From assembly GCF_003002955.1 (NCBI RefSeq), contig NZ_PVTJ01000015.1, positions 1 through 64,000 of the forward strand: a DNA stretch of 64,000 bases. Reading direction: 5' to 3'. The notes below the pieces were generated by a model. The model did not search any database. It was not told the DNA's origin and saw nothing but the letters and a program-made list of their open reading frames with translations. The DNA comes from Glycomyces artemisiae. GTDB taxonomy: Bacteria; Actinomycetota; Actinomycetes; Mycobacteriales; Micromonosporaceae. Of the stretch, positions 1 to 8,469 are shown piece after piece; positions within the stretch are counted from its first letter, which is position 1, and each line of letters opens with the position of its first letter. A program made the position numbers and the translations under genes.

Positions 1-113
1 ACCAAGCAAGTGTCCCAAGGAAAAGACAGTCAAAAACAGTACCAACCAAGCACACCCCGAAACCCAGTTCCGAAGCGACTCAGCCAGCCCACACGCTGAC
101 CATCCAAACACCC

Positions 114-128
114 TGTTGAGTTCTCAAA
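114..128 (-). promoter_or_regulatory. BoxA-like rRNA leader element
   Basis: On the minus strand this reads TTTGAGAACTCAACA, a string I recognise from actinobacterial rRNA operon leaders and 16S-23S spacers, where it is linked to BoxA antitermination. It lies about 60 nt downstream of a good minus-strand promoter and points off the left edge. I infer that a 16S rRNA gene starts just outside the window. No mature rRNA sequence is present inside it, so this rests on the leader alone. Confidence 0.5.
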
Positions 129-188
129 CAACACGCCAACTGAAGTGATCCACTTTAGGGATTCGGCTTCAGCCGGAGCAACCTCTCA

Positions 189-217
189 ACTCTAACAGTC
201 TCGGATCGCTCTGCAAA
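189..217 (-). promoter_or_regulatory. Candidate rRNA operon promoter
   Basis: The minus strand carries a -35 TTTGCA (212-217) and a -10 TAGAGT (189-194) with a 17-nt spacer. The TAGAGT -10 is typical of strong actinobacterial housekeeping and rRNA promoters. Transcription would run leftward through the BoxA-like element at 114-128. No protein start lies in its path within the window. Confidence 0.5.
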
Positions 218-229
218 CTTCAGGTCGAT

Positions 230-609
230 TAACCTGTGTCACACACGATCGAGCCTCTAGTGAGTCTCTGAGATGTCCCGCGATTCAGCTTCCGGACCGC
301 GCCTGACTCTATGAGTCTGTCGCCGGTCTCCGGTGGCTTCCGGACCAGGCCTTCTCGGCTGTTCCGTTCCCCCGCGGGCAAAGACAACAATACACGGGCT
401 TTTGAGCGCACGAAACAGGGGGGTCCCTTTCCGCTCGCGGCCTCGTTGACCTGCGGGGATATGGCTGCACCGCAATCGGAATCGCCGATCCGCGCTCGTG
501 CGGGGGTTCCCGGTCCGAACCTATCGGAGCGGTCCGACATCTTGTTGTCGTCGGCGTTAACGGTTGGATGCGATCTGTGTTCGGCTTCTGCTCTGTATGG
601 CGGGCACGG
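230..609. other. Non-coding stretch between rRNA-type promoter and rpmA
   Basis: I see no credible gene here. Open frames on both strands lack ribosome sites and recognisable domains. In many actinobacteria obgE follows rpmA on the same strand; it does not do so here. Confidence 0.5.
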
Positions 610-646
610 AAAAAGGGCCGGCCCCGTCTTTCGACGGGGCCGACCC
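610..646 (-). terminator. Rho-independent terminator of rplU-rpmA
   Basis: A 14-bp GC-rich stem (615-628 with 633-646, one G-U pair) with a 4-nt loop is followed on the minus strand by a run of T residues (610-614). It lies 31 nt past the rpmA stop codon. It is the most canonical intrinsic terminator in the window. Confidence 0.9.
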
Positions 647-676
647 TCTCTGTCTTCGAGCGTTGCCGCTCCGGTC

Positions 677-946
677 TTAAGCCGCGACCTCGGTGGAGGT
701 CGGGACGATGTTGACCAGCTTGCGTCCGCGCTTCTGCGAGAACAGCACCTCTCCCTCGGCGAGGGCGAAGAGGGTGTCGTCGCCGCCGCGGCCGACGAGC
801 TCGCCCGGGTGGTACTTGGTGCCGCGCTGACGGATGAGGATCTCGCCGGCGCTGACGTGCTGACCGCCGAAGCGCTTGACGCCGAGTCGCTTGGAGTTGG
901 AGTCACGCCCGTTGCGGGAGCTGGATGCGCCCTTCTTGTGTGCCAT
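677..946 (-). CDS. rpmA: 50S ribosomal protein L27
   Basis: An 89-residue bacterial L27, a component of the large ribosomal subunit whose N-terminal tail reaches the peptidyl-transferase centre. The N-terminus [16 protein letters not shown] and the segment [10 protein letters not shown] are the family signature, and length matches the family. The N-terminus starts directly with the mature-type AHKKG sequence, so no Firmicutes-style cleaved leader is present. It follows rplU after 10 nt, forming the conserved rplU-rpmA pair, and ends at the strong terminator at 610-646. The usual downstream obgE is missing. Confidence 0.97.
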   Translation of the reverse strand: MAHKKGASSSRNGRDSNSKRLGVKRFGGQHVSAGEILIRQRGTKYHPGELVGRGGDDTLFALAEGEVLFSQKRGRKLVNIVPTSTEVAA

Positions 947-956
947 GGTTCAACCC

Positions 957-1256
957 CTACTTGGTGATGCCGGTGATGCGCACGCGGGTCAGCGGCTGGC
1001 GGTGACCCTGGCGCTTGTGGTAGCCGGTCTTGTTCTTGTACTTGTGGATCTTGATCTTCGGGCCCTTGGTGTGCTCGAGAAGTTCACCGCTCACCGTGAC
1101 GCCGGAGGCGTCGGTGACCACAGTGCCTTCGTCGACGAGCAACACCGCGGGCAGCGTAAGCGTGTCGCCGGACTCGCCCTGAAGCTTCTCGACTTCGAGG
1201 ACGTCGCCCTCGGCGACCTTGTACTGCTTTCCGCCAGTCTTGACGATTGCGTACAT
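957..1256 (-). CDS. rplU: 50S ribosomal protein L21
   Basis: A 99-residue L21 that binds 23S r[21 protein letters not shown] at the N-terminus and the basic [21 protein letters not shown] segment are characteristic. The frame extends 32 codons upstream, but I choose the ATG at 1256: it gives the standard family length and has AAGGAG (1269-1274) at good spacing. It is first in the rplU-rpmA pair. The 290 nt between it and rne probably hold its promoter and untranslated leader; I could not identify an autoregulatory structure. Confidence 0.96.
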   Translation of the reverse strand: MYAIVKTGGKQYKVAEGDVLEVEKLQGESGDTLTLPAVLLVDEGTVVTDASGVTVSGELLEHTKGPKIKIHKYKNKTGYHKRQGHRQPLTRVRITGITK

Positions 1257-1546
1257 GTCGACGCTGGTCTCCTTGGGTCCTCCCCGATGCGGGGACATGA
1301 TGTCAGTTCCCCGCAGGGGAACGGTGTCTGTCAATTTCGCGGTGTCACGCACCGTGCCAACTCCGGCTTCGCGAACGTCGCCTGGGCTGGCCCGCCGATC
1401 GAGCTCCGCGCTCGTCCCCGCGCGAACGGGGGCGAAAAGCTGAGGGCTCTATAGGCCGCTCACTAGGGTACGTCATGTACCCGCTGGTTCCGGCATCGGT
1501 ACCAGGCGGACGCCGCGAACGTCACAGTCCGCGGCGCCGCCCGTAC

Positions 1547-4105
1547 CTAAGCCGGTGCCGATTCGGTCCCGGGCTCGCCGCCGTTGTCCGGTTCGGCGTC
1601 CGCGGGGACCGCGTCCTCGGAGGAGGCGACGGCGTCGGTCGTCTCGGTCTCGACCACGAGCTCGTCGCCGGACCCGGTGGCCTCGGCGATCGGCTCGGAG
1701 GTCGTCTCGTCGACGATCTCGACCTCGACGTCCTCGTGACCGTGGTCGGAGGCGGCCGCGATCTTCGCGGTCGCGTCGGCGACGGACTTGGACTGCGGCT
1801 CGGACTTGTCCTGCTTCTTCGACTGCTGCTGTTGCTGCTGCTGGCCGGACTTGGACTTGTCCTTCTTCTTCTTGCCGCTCTGGCCCTGGCCCTGATTCGG
1901 CTGGGCCTGGTGCTGGCCGGAGCCGCCCCCGCCATTGCCCTTCTTGCGACCGTTGCCGAGGATCTCGTCGGTGTGGACGATGACCCCGCGGCCCTTGCAG
2001 TGGTCGCACGGCTCGGAGAACGCCTCGATGAGGCCCTGGCCGACGCGCTTGCGGGTCATCTGCACCAGGCCGAGCGAGGTCACCTCGGTGACCTGGTGCT
2101 TGGTCCGGTCGCGGCCCAGGCACTCGGTCAGGCGGCGCAGCACCAGGTCGCGGTTCGACTCCAGGACCATGTCGATGAAGTCGATCACGATGATGCCGCC
2201 GATGTCGCGCAGGCGCAGCTGGCGCACGATCTCCTCGGCCGCCTCCAGGTTGTTCCTGGTGACGGTCTCTTCGAGGTTGCCGCCCTCGCCGGTGAAGCGG
2301 CCGGTGTTGACGTCGATCACCGTCATCGCCTCGGTGCGGTCGATGACGAGCGAGCCGCCCGAAGGCAGGTAGACCTTGCGGTCCAGCGCCTTGAGCAGGC
2401 CTTCGTCGACGCGCTTCTCGGCGAAGACGTCCTTCGTGCCGGTGTGGCGCTTGAGCCGCGGCAGCAGCTCGGGCGACACCGATTCGAGGTACTTGTGGAT
2501 CTCGTCGTACGCCTCGTCGCCCTCGACCAGGAGCTCCTTGAAGTCCTCGTTGAAGACGTCGCGGACCACGCGGATCAGCACGTCGGGCTCGGAGTGGAGC
2601 ACCGCCGGGGCGTTGCTCTTCTTCGCCTTGGACTGGATCTCCTCCCACTCGATCTGGAGGCGGGAGATGTCGCGGGCGAGCTCCTCGGGCCCGGCGCCCT
2701 CGGCGGCGGTGCGCACGATGACGCCCGCGCTCTCGGGGACGAGCTTCTTGAGCGCCGCACGAAGGCGGGTGCGCTCGCGGTCGGGCAGCTTGCGGGAGAT
2801 CCCCGAGGCGTTGCCGCCGGGGACGTAGACCAGGTGGCGGCCCGAGAGCGCGACGTGGCTGGTCAGGCGGGCGCCCTTGTGGCCGACCGGGTCCTTCGTG
2901 ACCTGGACGAGCACCGAGTCGCCGGGCTTGAGGGCCTGCTCGATCGAGCGGGCCTTCCCGGCGAGGCCGGTCGCGTCCCAGTTCACCTCGCCGGCGTACA
3001 GCACGGCGTTGCGGCCGCGGCCGATGTCGACGAACGCGGCCTCCATGCTCGGCAGCACGTTCTGGACCTTGCCGAGGTAGACGTTCCCGACCAGGCCCTG
3101 GGCCCCGGACTTGGAGACGTAGTGCTCGGCGAGGATGCCGTCTTCGAGGACGGCGGCCTGGGCGCGGCCGTTGCGCACGCGCACGACCATCTGGCGCTCG
3201 ACCGCCTCGCGGCGGGCCAGGAACTCGGCCTCGCTGACGACCTGGACGCGGCCGCGGCCGGACTTGCGGCCGTCGCGGCGGCGTTGGCGCTTCGCTTCGA
3301 GGCGCGTGGACCCGGAGACGCCGCGCACTTCCTCGTTGGAGGAGGTGCGGCGCTGCGGGGCGCGGACCTTGACGACGACTTCCGCGTCGTCGTCGGCGTC
3401 ATCGGGACGCGAGGAGCGGTCGGAGTCCTCGGACCCGGCCCTGCGGCGGCGGCGACGCCGACGGCGGGTGACCTCGGGGCCGTCGGCGCCCGATTCCTCG
3501 TCGTCCTCGTCGGCCTGCTCGTCCTCGTCCTCGTCGTCGTCTTCGTCGTCGGAGCCCTCGGGCCCGTCGACGCCCTTGCCGCGGCCGCGGCCGCGGCGGC
3601 CCCGGCGGCCGCGCCTGCGGCGCCCGGCCTCGGAGTCGTCGTCATCGTCGTAGTCGTCGTCGAAGTCCTCGGCGACCGGCTCGTCGGCCTTCGGCTCGCG
3701 CTCTGCGGCCTTGTCCTCGGGGCCCTTGTCGGCGGGCTTGTCGCCGGAGCGCTGCTCGCCGCGGTTGCGCGTGCGCTTGCGCGAGGGCTGCTGCTCCTGC
3801 TGGTTCTGGGCGGCCTTCTTGGCCGGGGCCTTCTTCGCCTGGCGGCGGGGCTCGGCGTCCTGGCCGCGGCGCGGCTCGTCGTCCTGCTGGTCGCGGGAGT
3901 CGGAGCGGGAGCGCTCGGACCTGGGTTCGGCCGCTTTGGGGGCGGTCTTGGGCGGGGGTGCGAACATCGCGGCGGTCGAAGCGGCGGCGCGGGGCCGCTC
4001 GCTGCGCGGCGCCTCCGGCGCCGGGTCGTCGCTCTTGGGTTTTTGAGGAGCCATGAAGGTCACCGCGATCGCGGGCACCTGTTCGCGCGGCTCATTCTCG
4101 CGCAT
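1547..4105 (-). CDS. rne: Ribonuclease E/G family endoribonuclease
   Basis: An 852-residue RNase E/G, the principal endonuclease of mRNA decay and rRNA processing. A disordered, charged N-terminal arm of about 330 residues contains Arg-Gly and Asp/Glu tracts. It is followed by an S1 domain (from about 337, GLVGNVYLGKVQNV) and the catalytic domain. The metal-binding aspartates are in IDVNTG (about 593) and IDFIDM (about 640), and the zinc link is CDHCKG (about 698). Their spacing matches E. coli RNase E D303, D346 and C404/C407. The tail is Gln/Lys- then acid-rich. The long N-terminal arm is typical of actinobacterial RNase E. The frame is open well upstream; I choose the ATG at 4105, which has GGAG (4116-4119) 10 nt before it. 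An internal ATG at 4054 has no ribosome site. Confidence 0.93.
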   Translation of the reverse strand: MRENEPREQVPAIAVTFMAPQKPKSDDPAPEAPRSERPRAAASTAAMFAPPPKTAPKAAEPRSERSRSDSRDQQDDEPRRGQDAEPRRQAKKAPAKKAAQNQQEQQPSRKRTRNRGEQRSGDKPADKGPEDKAAEREPKADEPVAEDFDDDYDDDDDSEAGRRRRGRRGRRGRGRGKGVDGPEGSDDEDDDEDEDEQADEDDEESGADGPEVTRRRRRRRRRAGSEDSDRSSRPDDADDDAEVVVKVRAPQRRTSSNEEVRGVSGSTRLEAKRQRRRDGRKSGRGRVQVVSEAEFLARREAVERQMVVRVRNGRAQAAVLEDGILAEHYVSKSGAQGLVGNVYLGKVQNVLPSMEAAFVDIGRGRNAVLYAGEVNWDATGLAGKARSIEQALKPGDSVLVQVTKDPVGHKGARLTSHVALSGRHLVYVPGGNASGISRKLPDRERTRLRAALKKLVPESAGVIVRTAAEGAGPEELARDISRLQIEWEEIQSKAKKSNAPAVLHSEPDVLIRVVRDVFNEDFKELLVEGDEAYDEIHKYLESVSPELLPRLKRHTGTKDVFAEKRVDEGLLKALDRKVYLPSGGSLVIDRTEAMTVIDVNTGRFTGEGGNLEETVTRNNLEAAEEIVRQLRLRDIGGIIVIDFIDMVLESNRDLVLRRLTECLGRDRTKHQVTEVTSLGLVQMTRKRVGQGLIEAFSEPCDHCKGRGVIVHTDEILGNGRKKGNGGGGSGQHQAQPNQGQGQSGKKKKDKSKSGQQQQQQQSKKQDKSEPQSKSVADATAKIAAASDHGHEDVEVEIVDETTSEPIAEATGSGDELVVETETTDAVASSEDAVPADAEPDNGGEPGTESAPA

Positions 4106-4628
4106 ACGAATAAATCTCCATTCCAGCCGCCGCCCGGGCGCGTGACGCGGTTTGCGTCCGCTGCCGCACGGGCGCGGCATCAGCAGTGCGGTCCTCCCGA
4201 CCGGGCGGGGGCCGGCTTCCGGCTCGCGTCGCCCAGCAGGCTCGCGAGCCTTGTTCCGGCGCTGTCCCCTGCCGTTCGGGCCGCTCTGAAAAGCTTCAAC
4301 TCGCGCTGGGGAAACACCTCTGCCCCCAGCCGAGTCGTCAAGTCCGTCGCCGTCGTGAGGGACGCGGACAGGACATCTGCGGGTCGCACCGTCCGAAAAA
4401 ATGTGCGGTACGACAAGGTCGAGTATCGCACACTCTGCGTCATTCGCCGAACAGGTGGACAAGCCGGTGCGGTGCCTCTCAGTGCGGCCGGTCACGATCG
4501 GGTGAGAAAACACGACTCCTCGTGGTTGGCACGGTTCGCCCGTGGCCCGTGTCCCATGTACTCGATAAGCTGACGGTTGGCGCGGCAGCATAGGCCCCCA
4601 GAGTAAGGAAAGAGCCATCGCACTCCAG
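4106..4628. other. Divergent promoter region between rne and a membrane-protein gene
   Basis: This 523-nt region holds the promoters of rne (leftward) and the gene at 4629 (rightward). It contains an imperfect inverted repeat at 4403-4431 that shares a 14-mer with the eccC-eccD intergenic region. I see no small gene or RNA here. Confidence 0.45.
4403..4431. promoter_or_regulatory. Imperfect palindrome sharing a 14-mer with the eccC-eccD region
   Basis: The left arm GTGCGGTACGAC faces the right arm GTCGAGTATCGCAC; the reverse complement of the right arm, GTGCGATACTCGAC, resembles the left one. The same right-arm 14-mer occurs at 24283-24296, again with a GTGCG on its left. Both copies lie in divergent intergenic regions. 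It could be an operator or part of a promoter, but a shared 14-mer can arise by chance in 64 kb. Confidence 0.3.
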
Positions 4629-5312
4629 GTGATCGACTCGGACAGGTCCGAGGAGCCCCGGGCGGACGGGAAACCCTCCACCTACCAGGGGCGCCATCGC
4701 GGTGCCGACCTCTTCCGGCAGCTCACCAGCGTCGGATGGGTCCTCGCGGTGGTCGCGGTCCTGCTGCTCGGCGGCGGCACCGTGCTGTTCTGGAGCTCCG
4801 GCATCGGCGACGAGGAGCCGCCGGTGGACGCCGACGCGATCGGCGACCTCTGCGAGCGCGCCGTGAACGCCGAGCTGCTGGGCCCGTGGGCCGACACCGA
4901 GCAGGCGCGCAACCCCGCGGAGGACGCGGACGAGAAGGTCCGCAAGTTCGACTGCACCTATTCGGCGGAGTACGCCGGGGGCGACGCGTACCGGCTCGTG
5001 ACGCTGTTCGCGACCGTGCAGGTGTACGAGGACTCGGCGAAGGCGCGGGCCGCGTACGCGGGGGTGCTGGAGTTCGAGGCGTCCGAGGGCCACGCGACGG
5101 CGGACGTGCGCGACGTCGGCGAGCAGGCGGCGACCGCGGTGATCGCCGAGGGCGAGGAGACCGAGGTGCGCCTGCACGCGCAGGAGGCGAACACCACGCT
5201 GAGCCTGAACGTGTTCGTGACGGGCGCGCCGCCGGAGGGCGGCGATGTGGAGGTGTTGGCGGAGGACCTGTCGTCGGGTCTCCTCGACTCACTCCCCCGG
5301 GCGGGGAATTAG
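4629..5312 (+). CDS. Single-pass membrane protein of unknown function
   Basis: A 227-residue protein with a short cytoplasmic N-terminus, one membrane segment at about 36-58 (WVLAVVAVLLLGGGTVLFW) and an extracytoplasmic domain rich in acidic residues. Two cysteines (in DLCERA and FDCTYS) could form a disulphide. The domain plan (anchor, then an extracellular domain with a conserved Cys pair) resembles DUF3558-like and other surface-exposed actinobacterial proteins, but I cannot assign a family. The start is GTG at 4629; AAGGAAAG (4605-4612) is rather far upstream, so the start is uncertain. The next gene at 5387 has the same plan and is probably related. Confidence 0.7.
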   Translation: MIDSDRSEEPRADGKPSTYQGRHRGADLFRQLTSVGWVLAVVAVLLLGGGTVLFWSSGIGDEEPPVDADAIGDLCERAVNAELLGPWADTEQARNPAEDADEKVRKFDCTYSAEYAGGDAYRLVTLFATVQVYEDSAKARAAYAGVLEFEASEGHATADVRDVGEQAATAVIAEGEETEVRLHAQEANTTLSLNVFVTGAPPEGGDVEVLAEDLSSGLLDSLPRAGN

Positions 5313-5386
5313 GCGGCTCCCTTTAAGCTGACCGTGACTACCGCGGCGTCAAGTCGACACGCCGCAACCATTCGCGGAGGATCATC

Positions 5387-6703
5387 GTGAGCGCCACACC
5401 ACCCTTTGGCCCGGCATACGACGAGCAGCCCGACGACGGGCGGCGGTCGGGGTCCGGCCAGTGGCGGCCCCGGGCGGGCCGTCCGCAGGGGTCGGGCGAG
5501 CCGTACTCCGCGCAGCAAGGCGACCAGGGCCAGTACCAGGGCGGGCAGCCGTCCCCGGGGCGCGGCCGGCAGGGCGGCTACGGGCAGCAGCAGGGGTGGC
5601 CCCAGGCGGGGCGCCCTTCGCCGCAGGCCGGGCGGCCGTCGCCGCAGGCGGGCGCGCCGCGGGCGGGCGGTCCTTCGGCGGGCCGCGGGCCGCAGGCCGG
5701 GCAGTACCAGTCCCCGCAGCAGCAGTTCTCGCCGCAGCACGGCGGGTACGAGGCGCAGCCGGGCGGGTATGAGGCGCAACCCGGAGGGTATGAAGCACAG
5801 CCGGGCGGCTACGAGTCGCGCCGTTCGGGCGGGCCGGTGACGGGGTCGACGCCGCGCACGGACCCGCGGAGCACGGTGCAGGGCGGCCGGGAGTACCGGC
5901 CGCGGCCGGGGGCTCCGGAGGGTTCGCCGCGGCCGCGTCAGGACCAGCCGTTCGAGGAGGCCGCGTTCGGCGACGAGCGGGGCGGGGACGACTGGGGCGG
6001 CGGCGGGGAGACCACCGCGATCAAGGGCCTCGGTTCCAAGGAGCCGCGGCGGCGCTCGGACTTCCAGAAGGTCCGCAGTCGCGCGCGCAAGTCGAGCCCG
6101 TGGCCGAAGGTCATCGCCGCCGTGGTGGCGCTGGGCCTGGTCGGCGGCGGCGTGTGGTGGTTCATGAACCGCGACTCGGGCGAGGAGCAGGGCGGCGCGG
6201 CCGATGCGGGCCTGACCTACGCGGGCTCCGAGGAGCCGTGCTCGCTGGTCGACGCGGCGGCGCTGGAGCCGGCGACGGGCGGCGCCGAGCCGGCGGAGTC
6301 GGCGGTGGCCGAGCAGAAGACCGGCAGCTGGCACCAGAAGTGCGACCTGACGTACGGCGAGCCTGACCAGGCGGCGGCGATGCTGACGATCGAGGGGTCC
6401 GTGTACGAATCCGACGCCATGGCAAGCGTCAACTTCGATCTGGGCACCGGCGACATGAGCGAGATGCCCGAGCTGTGGACGATCGTGGACCCGGCCCCGT
6501 CGGTCGGCGACGAGGCCGCGGCGATCTCACGCGTGGTGACCGACGGGACGTCGAACTACCAGCTCCACGTCCAGGACGACAACGCCTACCTGGTGGTGCG
6601 GCTCGCGGTGTCGAAGGACGCCGGGGTCGACGAGGCGGCGCTGACTGACATGACGACGCAGCTCGCCGAGGCGTACTTGGCGAACTGGCGCGACGCCAGC
6701 TGA
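5387..6703 (+). CDS. Gly/Pro/Gln-rich membrane protein with extracellular domain
   Basis: A 438-residue protein. Residues 1 to about 235 are a low-complexity Gly/Pro/Gln/Arg-rich cytoplasmic region, including four tandem GGYEAQP-like heptads. A membrane segment follows at about 240-262, then a 175-residue extracytoplasmic domain with two cysteines (EEPCSLVDA and HQKCDLTYG). That domain has the C-S-L-V-D-A opening seen in DUF3558-like proteins. The start is GTG 5387, preceded by GCGGAGG. Disordered cytoplasmic tails of this kind are also present on the protein at 27559, suggesting a common surface-protein design near the secretion locus. Function unknown. Confidence 0.75.
   Translation: MSATPPFGPAYDEQPDDGRRSGSGQWRPRAGRPQGSGEPYSAQQGDQGQYQGGQPSPGRGRQGGYGQQQGWPQAGRPSPQAGRPSPQAGAPRAGGPSAGRGPQAGQYQSPQQQFSPQHGGYEAQPGGYEAQPGGYEAQPGGYESRRSGGPVTGSTPRTDPRSTVQGGREYRPRPGAPEGSPRPRQDQPFEEAAFGDERGGDDWGGGGETTAIKGLGSKEPRRRSDFQKVRSRARKSSPWPKVIAAVVALGLVGGGVWWFMNRDSGEEQGGAADAGLTYAGSEEPCSLVDAAALEPATGGAEPAESAVAEQKTGSWHQKCDLTYGEPDQAAAMLTIEGSVYESDAMASVNFDLGTGDMSEMPELWTIVDPAPSVGDEAAAISRVVTDGTSNYQLHVQDDNAYLVVRLAVSKDAGVDEAALTDMTTQLAEAYLANWRDAS
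5741..5818 (+). repeat. Tandem 21-bp repeat coding for GGYEAQP
   Basis: Three and a half in-frame 21-bp units start at 5741, 5762, 5783 and 5804, each coding for GGYEAQP (the last is GGYESRR). The units differ at third codon positions, so they are diverged and under protein-level constraint rather than freshly slipped. Confidence 0.85.
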
Positions 6704-6780
6704 CGTGAATCGCATTTCATAACAAAACGGACCCAAAAGGGACCCCTGGTTCGAAAGTACCGCAAGGGTCCGACAAGCCA

Positions 6781-6815
6781 AGAGGGCCGATCCCGCGGAA
6801 CGGGATCGGCCCTCT
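6781..6815. terminator. Bidirectional hairpin between convergent genes
   Basis: A perfect 15-bp stem (6781-6795 with 6801-6815) with a 5-nt loop lies between the plus-strand gene ending at 6703 and the minus-strand gene ending at 6844. There is no T run on either strand, as is common for high-GC actinobacterial terminators. Confidence 0.75.
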
Positions 6816-6843
6816 CACTCGTTCGGGTGAAAGCGCTGCGGCG

Positions 6844-8469
6844 CTAGTAGGTCCGCATCGGGGCGCCGAACATCTGCGACTCTATGGAGGTCGGCGCGCA
6901 CCACAGGTAACGCTCCTTCTGGCCCTTGCGGAGCATCGCGATCATGTCGTCGTGCAGCATCTGGAGCCACTGAAGCACCTCCTGGTTGACCCGGATCGCC
7001 GAGCGCGCGATCTGGGCCTCCTCGGCGGTGAGCCGCTGGAGGACCGTCATGTGGGCCTCGCCGGTGAGGGCGTCCGCGAAGTTCGTCAGGCGCGGGAGCA
7101 CCGTGAGCTGCGTGCGCCACGGGCCGAGGACCGGCTTGGTCTGGGAGCCGCGCTCGCCGACGTCGTAGACGTACAGGGCCGGGGAGTGCTGGCTCGCCTC
7201 GACGGTGACCGGCTGGTCGCCGTGCAGGACCGCGAGGCGGTCGTTGCGGCCGGTCGCGGTCTCCCCCAGGCCGTTCCACTCCTGCGGGCGGGTCGTGCAC
7301 ACCGCGACGCGGGTGCCGATCGCCAAGGCGCGGAAGACGAGCAGGCGGGCGAGGTACACGCCGCCGATGAGGTTGATGCGGGTCTCCTCGGGCCGGAAGA
7401 ACGGCGCGACGACCGGGACCTGCTCGGCGTCGCGGCCGATCACGAGCCCGGCGGGCGGGCTCGCCGACGTCATGAGCTCCAGGGCCCGGGCGGTCGGGAT
7501 CTGCGGCGCGGACTTGACCGGTTCGATCGGCTTGCCCGCGTCGCGGGCGGTCTCGACCGCGCGGTCGGTGATCGGCAGGCCGTAGACGGTGCCCTCGGTG
7601 GGGCCCGCCGAGACCTGCGAGACGCCGAACAGGCCCGCGGAGGTCGGCATGGAGCTGACCGGGCCGCCGGTGATCGGGGCGCCCGCGCCCGAGTAGGGCA
7701 CGCCGGAGTACGGCTGGGCGCTCGCGGGCTGCGCCGAGTACGGCTGGCCGGAAACCGGGCCGCCGGAGATCGGGCTGCCGGACACGGGCTGGCCGGAGAC
7801 CGGCTGGGCCGAGACCGGGGCCGCGGACACCGGTGCGGCCGCGGGCGGCTGCGACGGGCGCTGCTGCTGGGACGTCGGCAGCTGGTACTGCGGCTGGGAC
7901 GTCGGCGGTGCGGCCGGCTGGGCCGGGCGCTGCGGCTGCGAGGCCGGTGCTGGCGGCGGGCCGGCGGGACGCTGCGGCTGCTGGTACTGCGGCGGCGAGG
8001 ACTGCTGCTGCGGCTGTCGGCCCTGCGGGGGCTGCGGCGGGCGCATCTCCGGGGGCCGCGGCGTCTGGTACTGCGGCTGCTGGGGCTGCTGCTGCGGCGA
8101 CTGGGGCGGGCGCGCGGCAGCGGCGGGCGGCTGCGGGGGCTGGGCGCCGCCGCGGGCGCTCGGCGGCGCCTGCGGGGGCTGCTGTCCTTGGCGCGCACCG
8201 TAAACCGCGCCCTGCTGACCGGTCTGCCCGGGCTGGCCGTAGACGGCGCCGCCCTGGGGCGGGCGGGCCGCGGGCTGCTGGGGCGACTGCGGGGAGCCCG
8301 CCTGCTGCTGGCCGGGGCGGGGCACGTTGAGGGTGCCGCCCTGGTCGTCGTCGACGGGGCGCTGCTCGTCCTCGTCGCCGGAGTGGCGGCCGCCGGGGCG
8401 CTGGTTCCCGCTCTGGTACGAGCCCCCCTGGTAGGTGCCGCCGCCGTAGACGTTGCCGCGGTCGCTCAT
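6844..8469 (-). CDS. Pro/Gln/Ser-rich protein coupled to EccE; type VII secretion accessory
   Basis: A 541-residue protein without signal peptide or membrane segment. Residues 1 to about 290 are disordered: a Gly/Tyr-rich start, a long Pro/Gln region, then PVSGQPVSG-type repeats. The last 240 or so residues look globular (GLVIGRDAEQVPVVAPFF, INLIGGVYLARLLVFRALA). The start ATG at 8469 overlaps the eccE stop in an ATGA, so the two are translationally coupled and probably stoichiometrically linked. The position directly after eccE suggests a cytosolic partner of the secretion machine. I do not recognise the C-terminal domain and assign no biochemical function. Confidence 0.75.
   Translation of the reverse strand: MSDRGNVYGGGTYQGGSYQSGNQRPGGRHSGDEDEQRPVDDDQGGTLNVPRPGQQQAGSPQSPQQPAARPPQGGAVYGQPGQTGQQGAVYGARQGQQPPQAPPSARGGAQPPQPPAAAARPPQSPQQQPQQPQYQTPRPPEMRPPQPPQGRQPQQQSSPPQYQQPQRPAGPPPAPASQPQRPAQPAAPPTSQPQYQLPTSQQQRPSQPPAAAPVSAAPVSAQPVSGQPVSGSPISGGPVSGQPYSAQPASAQPYSGVPYSGAGAPITGGPVSSMPTSAGLFGVSQVSAGPTEGTVYGLPITDRAVETARDAGKPIEPVKSAPQIPTARALELMTSASPPAGLVIGRDAEQVPVVAPFFRPEETRINLIGGVYLARLLVFRALAIGTRVAVCTTRPQEWNGLGETATGRNDRLAVLHGDQPVTVEASQHSPALYVYDVGERGSQTKPVLGPWRTQLTVLPRLTNFADALTGEAHMTVLQRLTAEEAQIARSAIRVNQEVLQWLQMLHDDMIAMLRKGQKERYLWCAPTSIESQMFGAPMRTY

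Noticed and set aside
1475-4573. A 1032-codon open frame on the plus strand opposite rne
   Set aside because: It is the complement of a well-defined RNase E/G gene; its translation is Leu/Val/Ala/Gly-rich with no domain, as expected from third-position GC bias.
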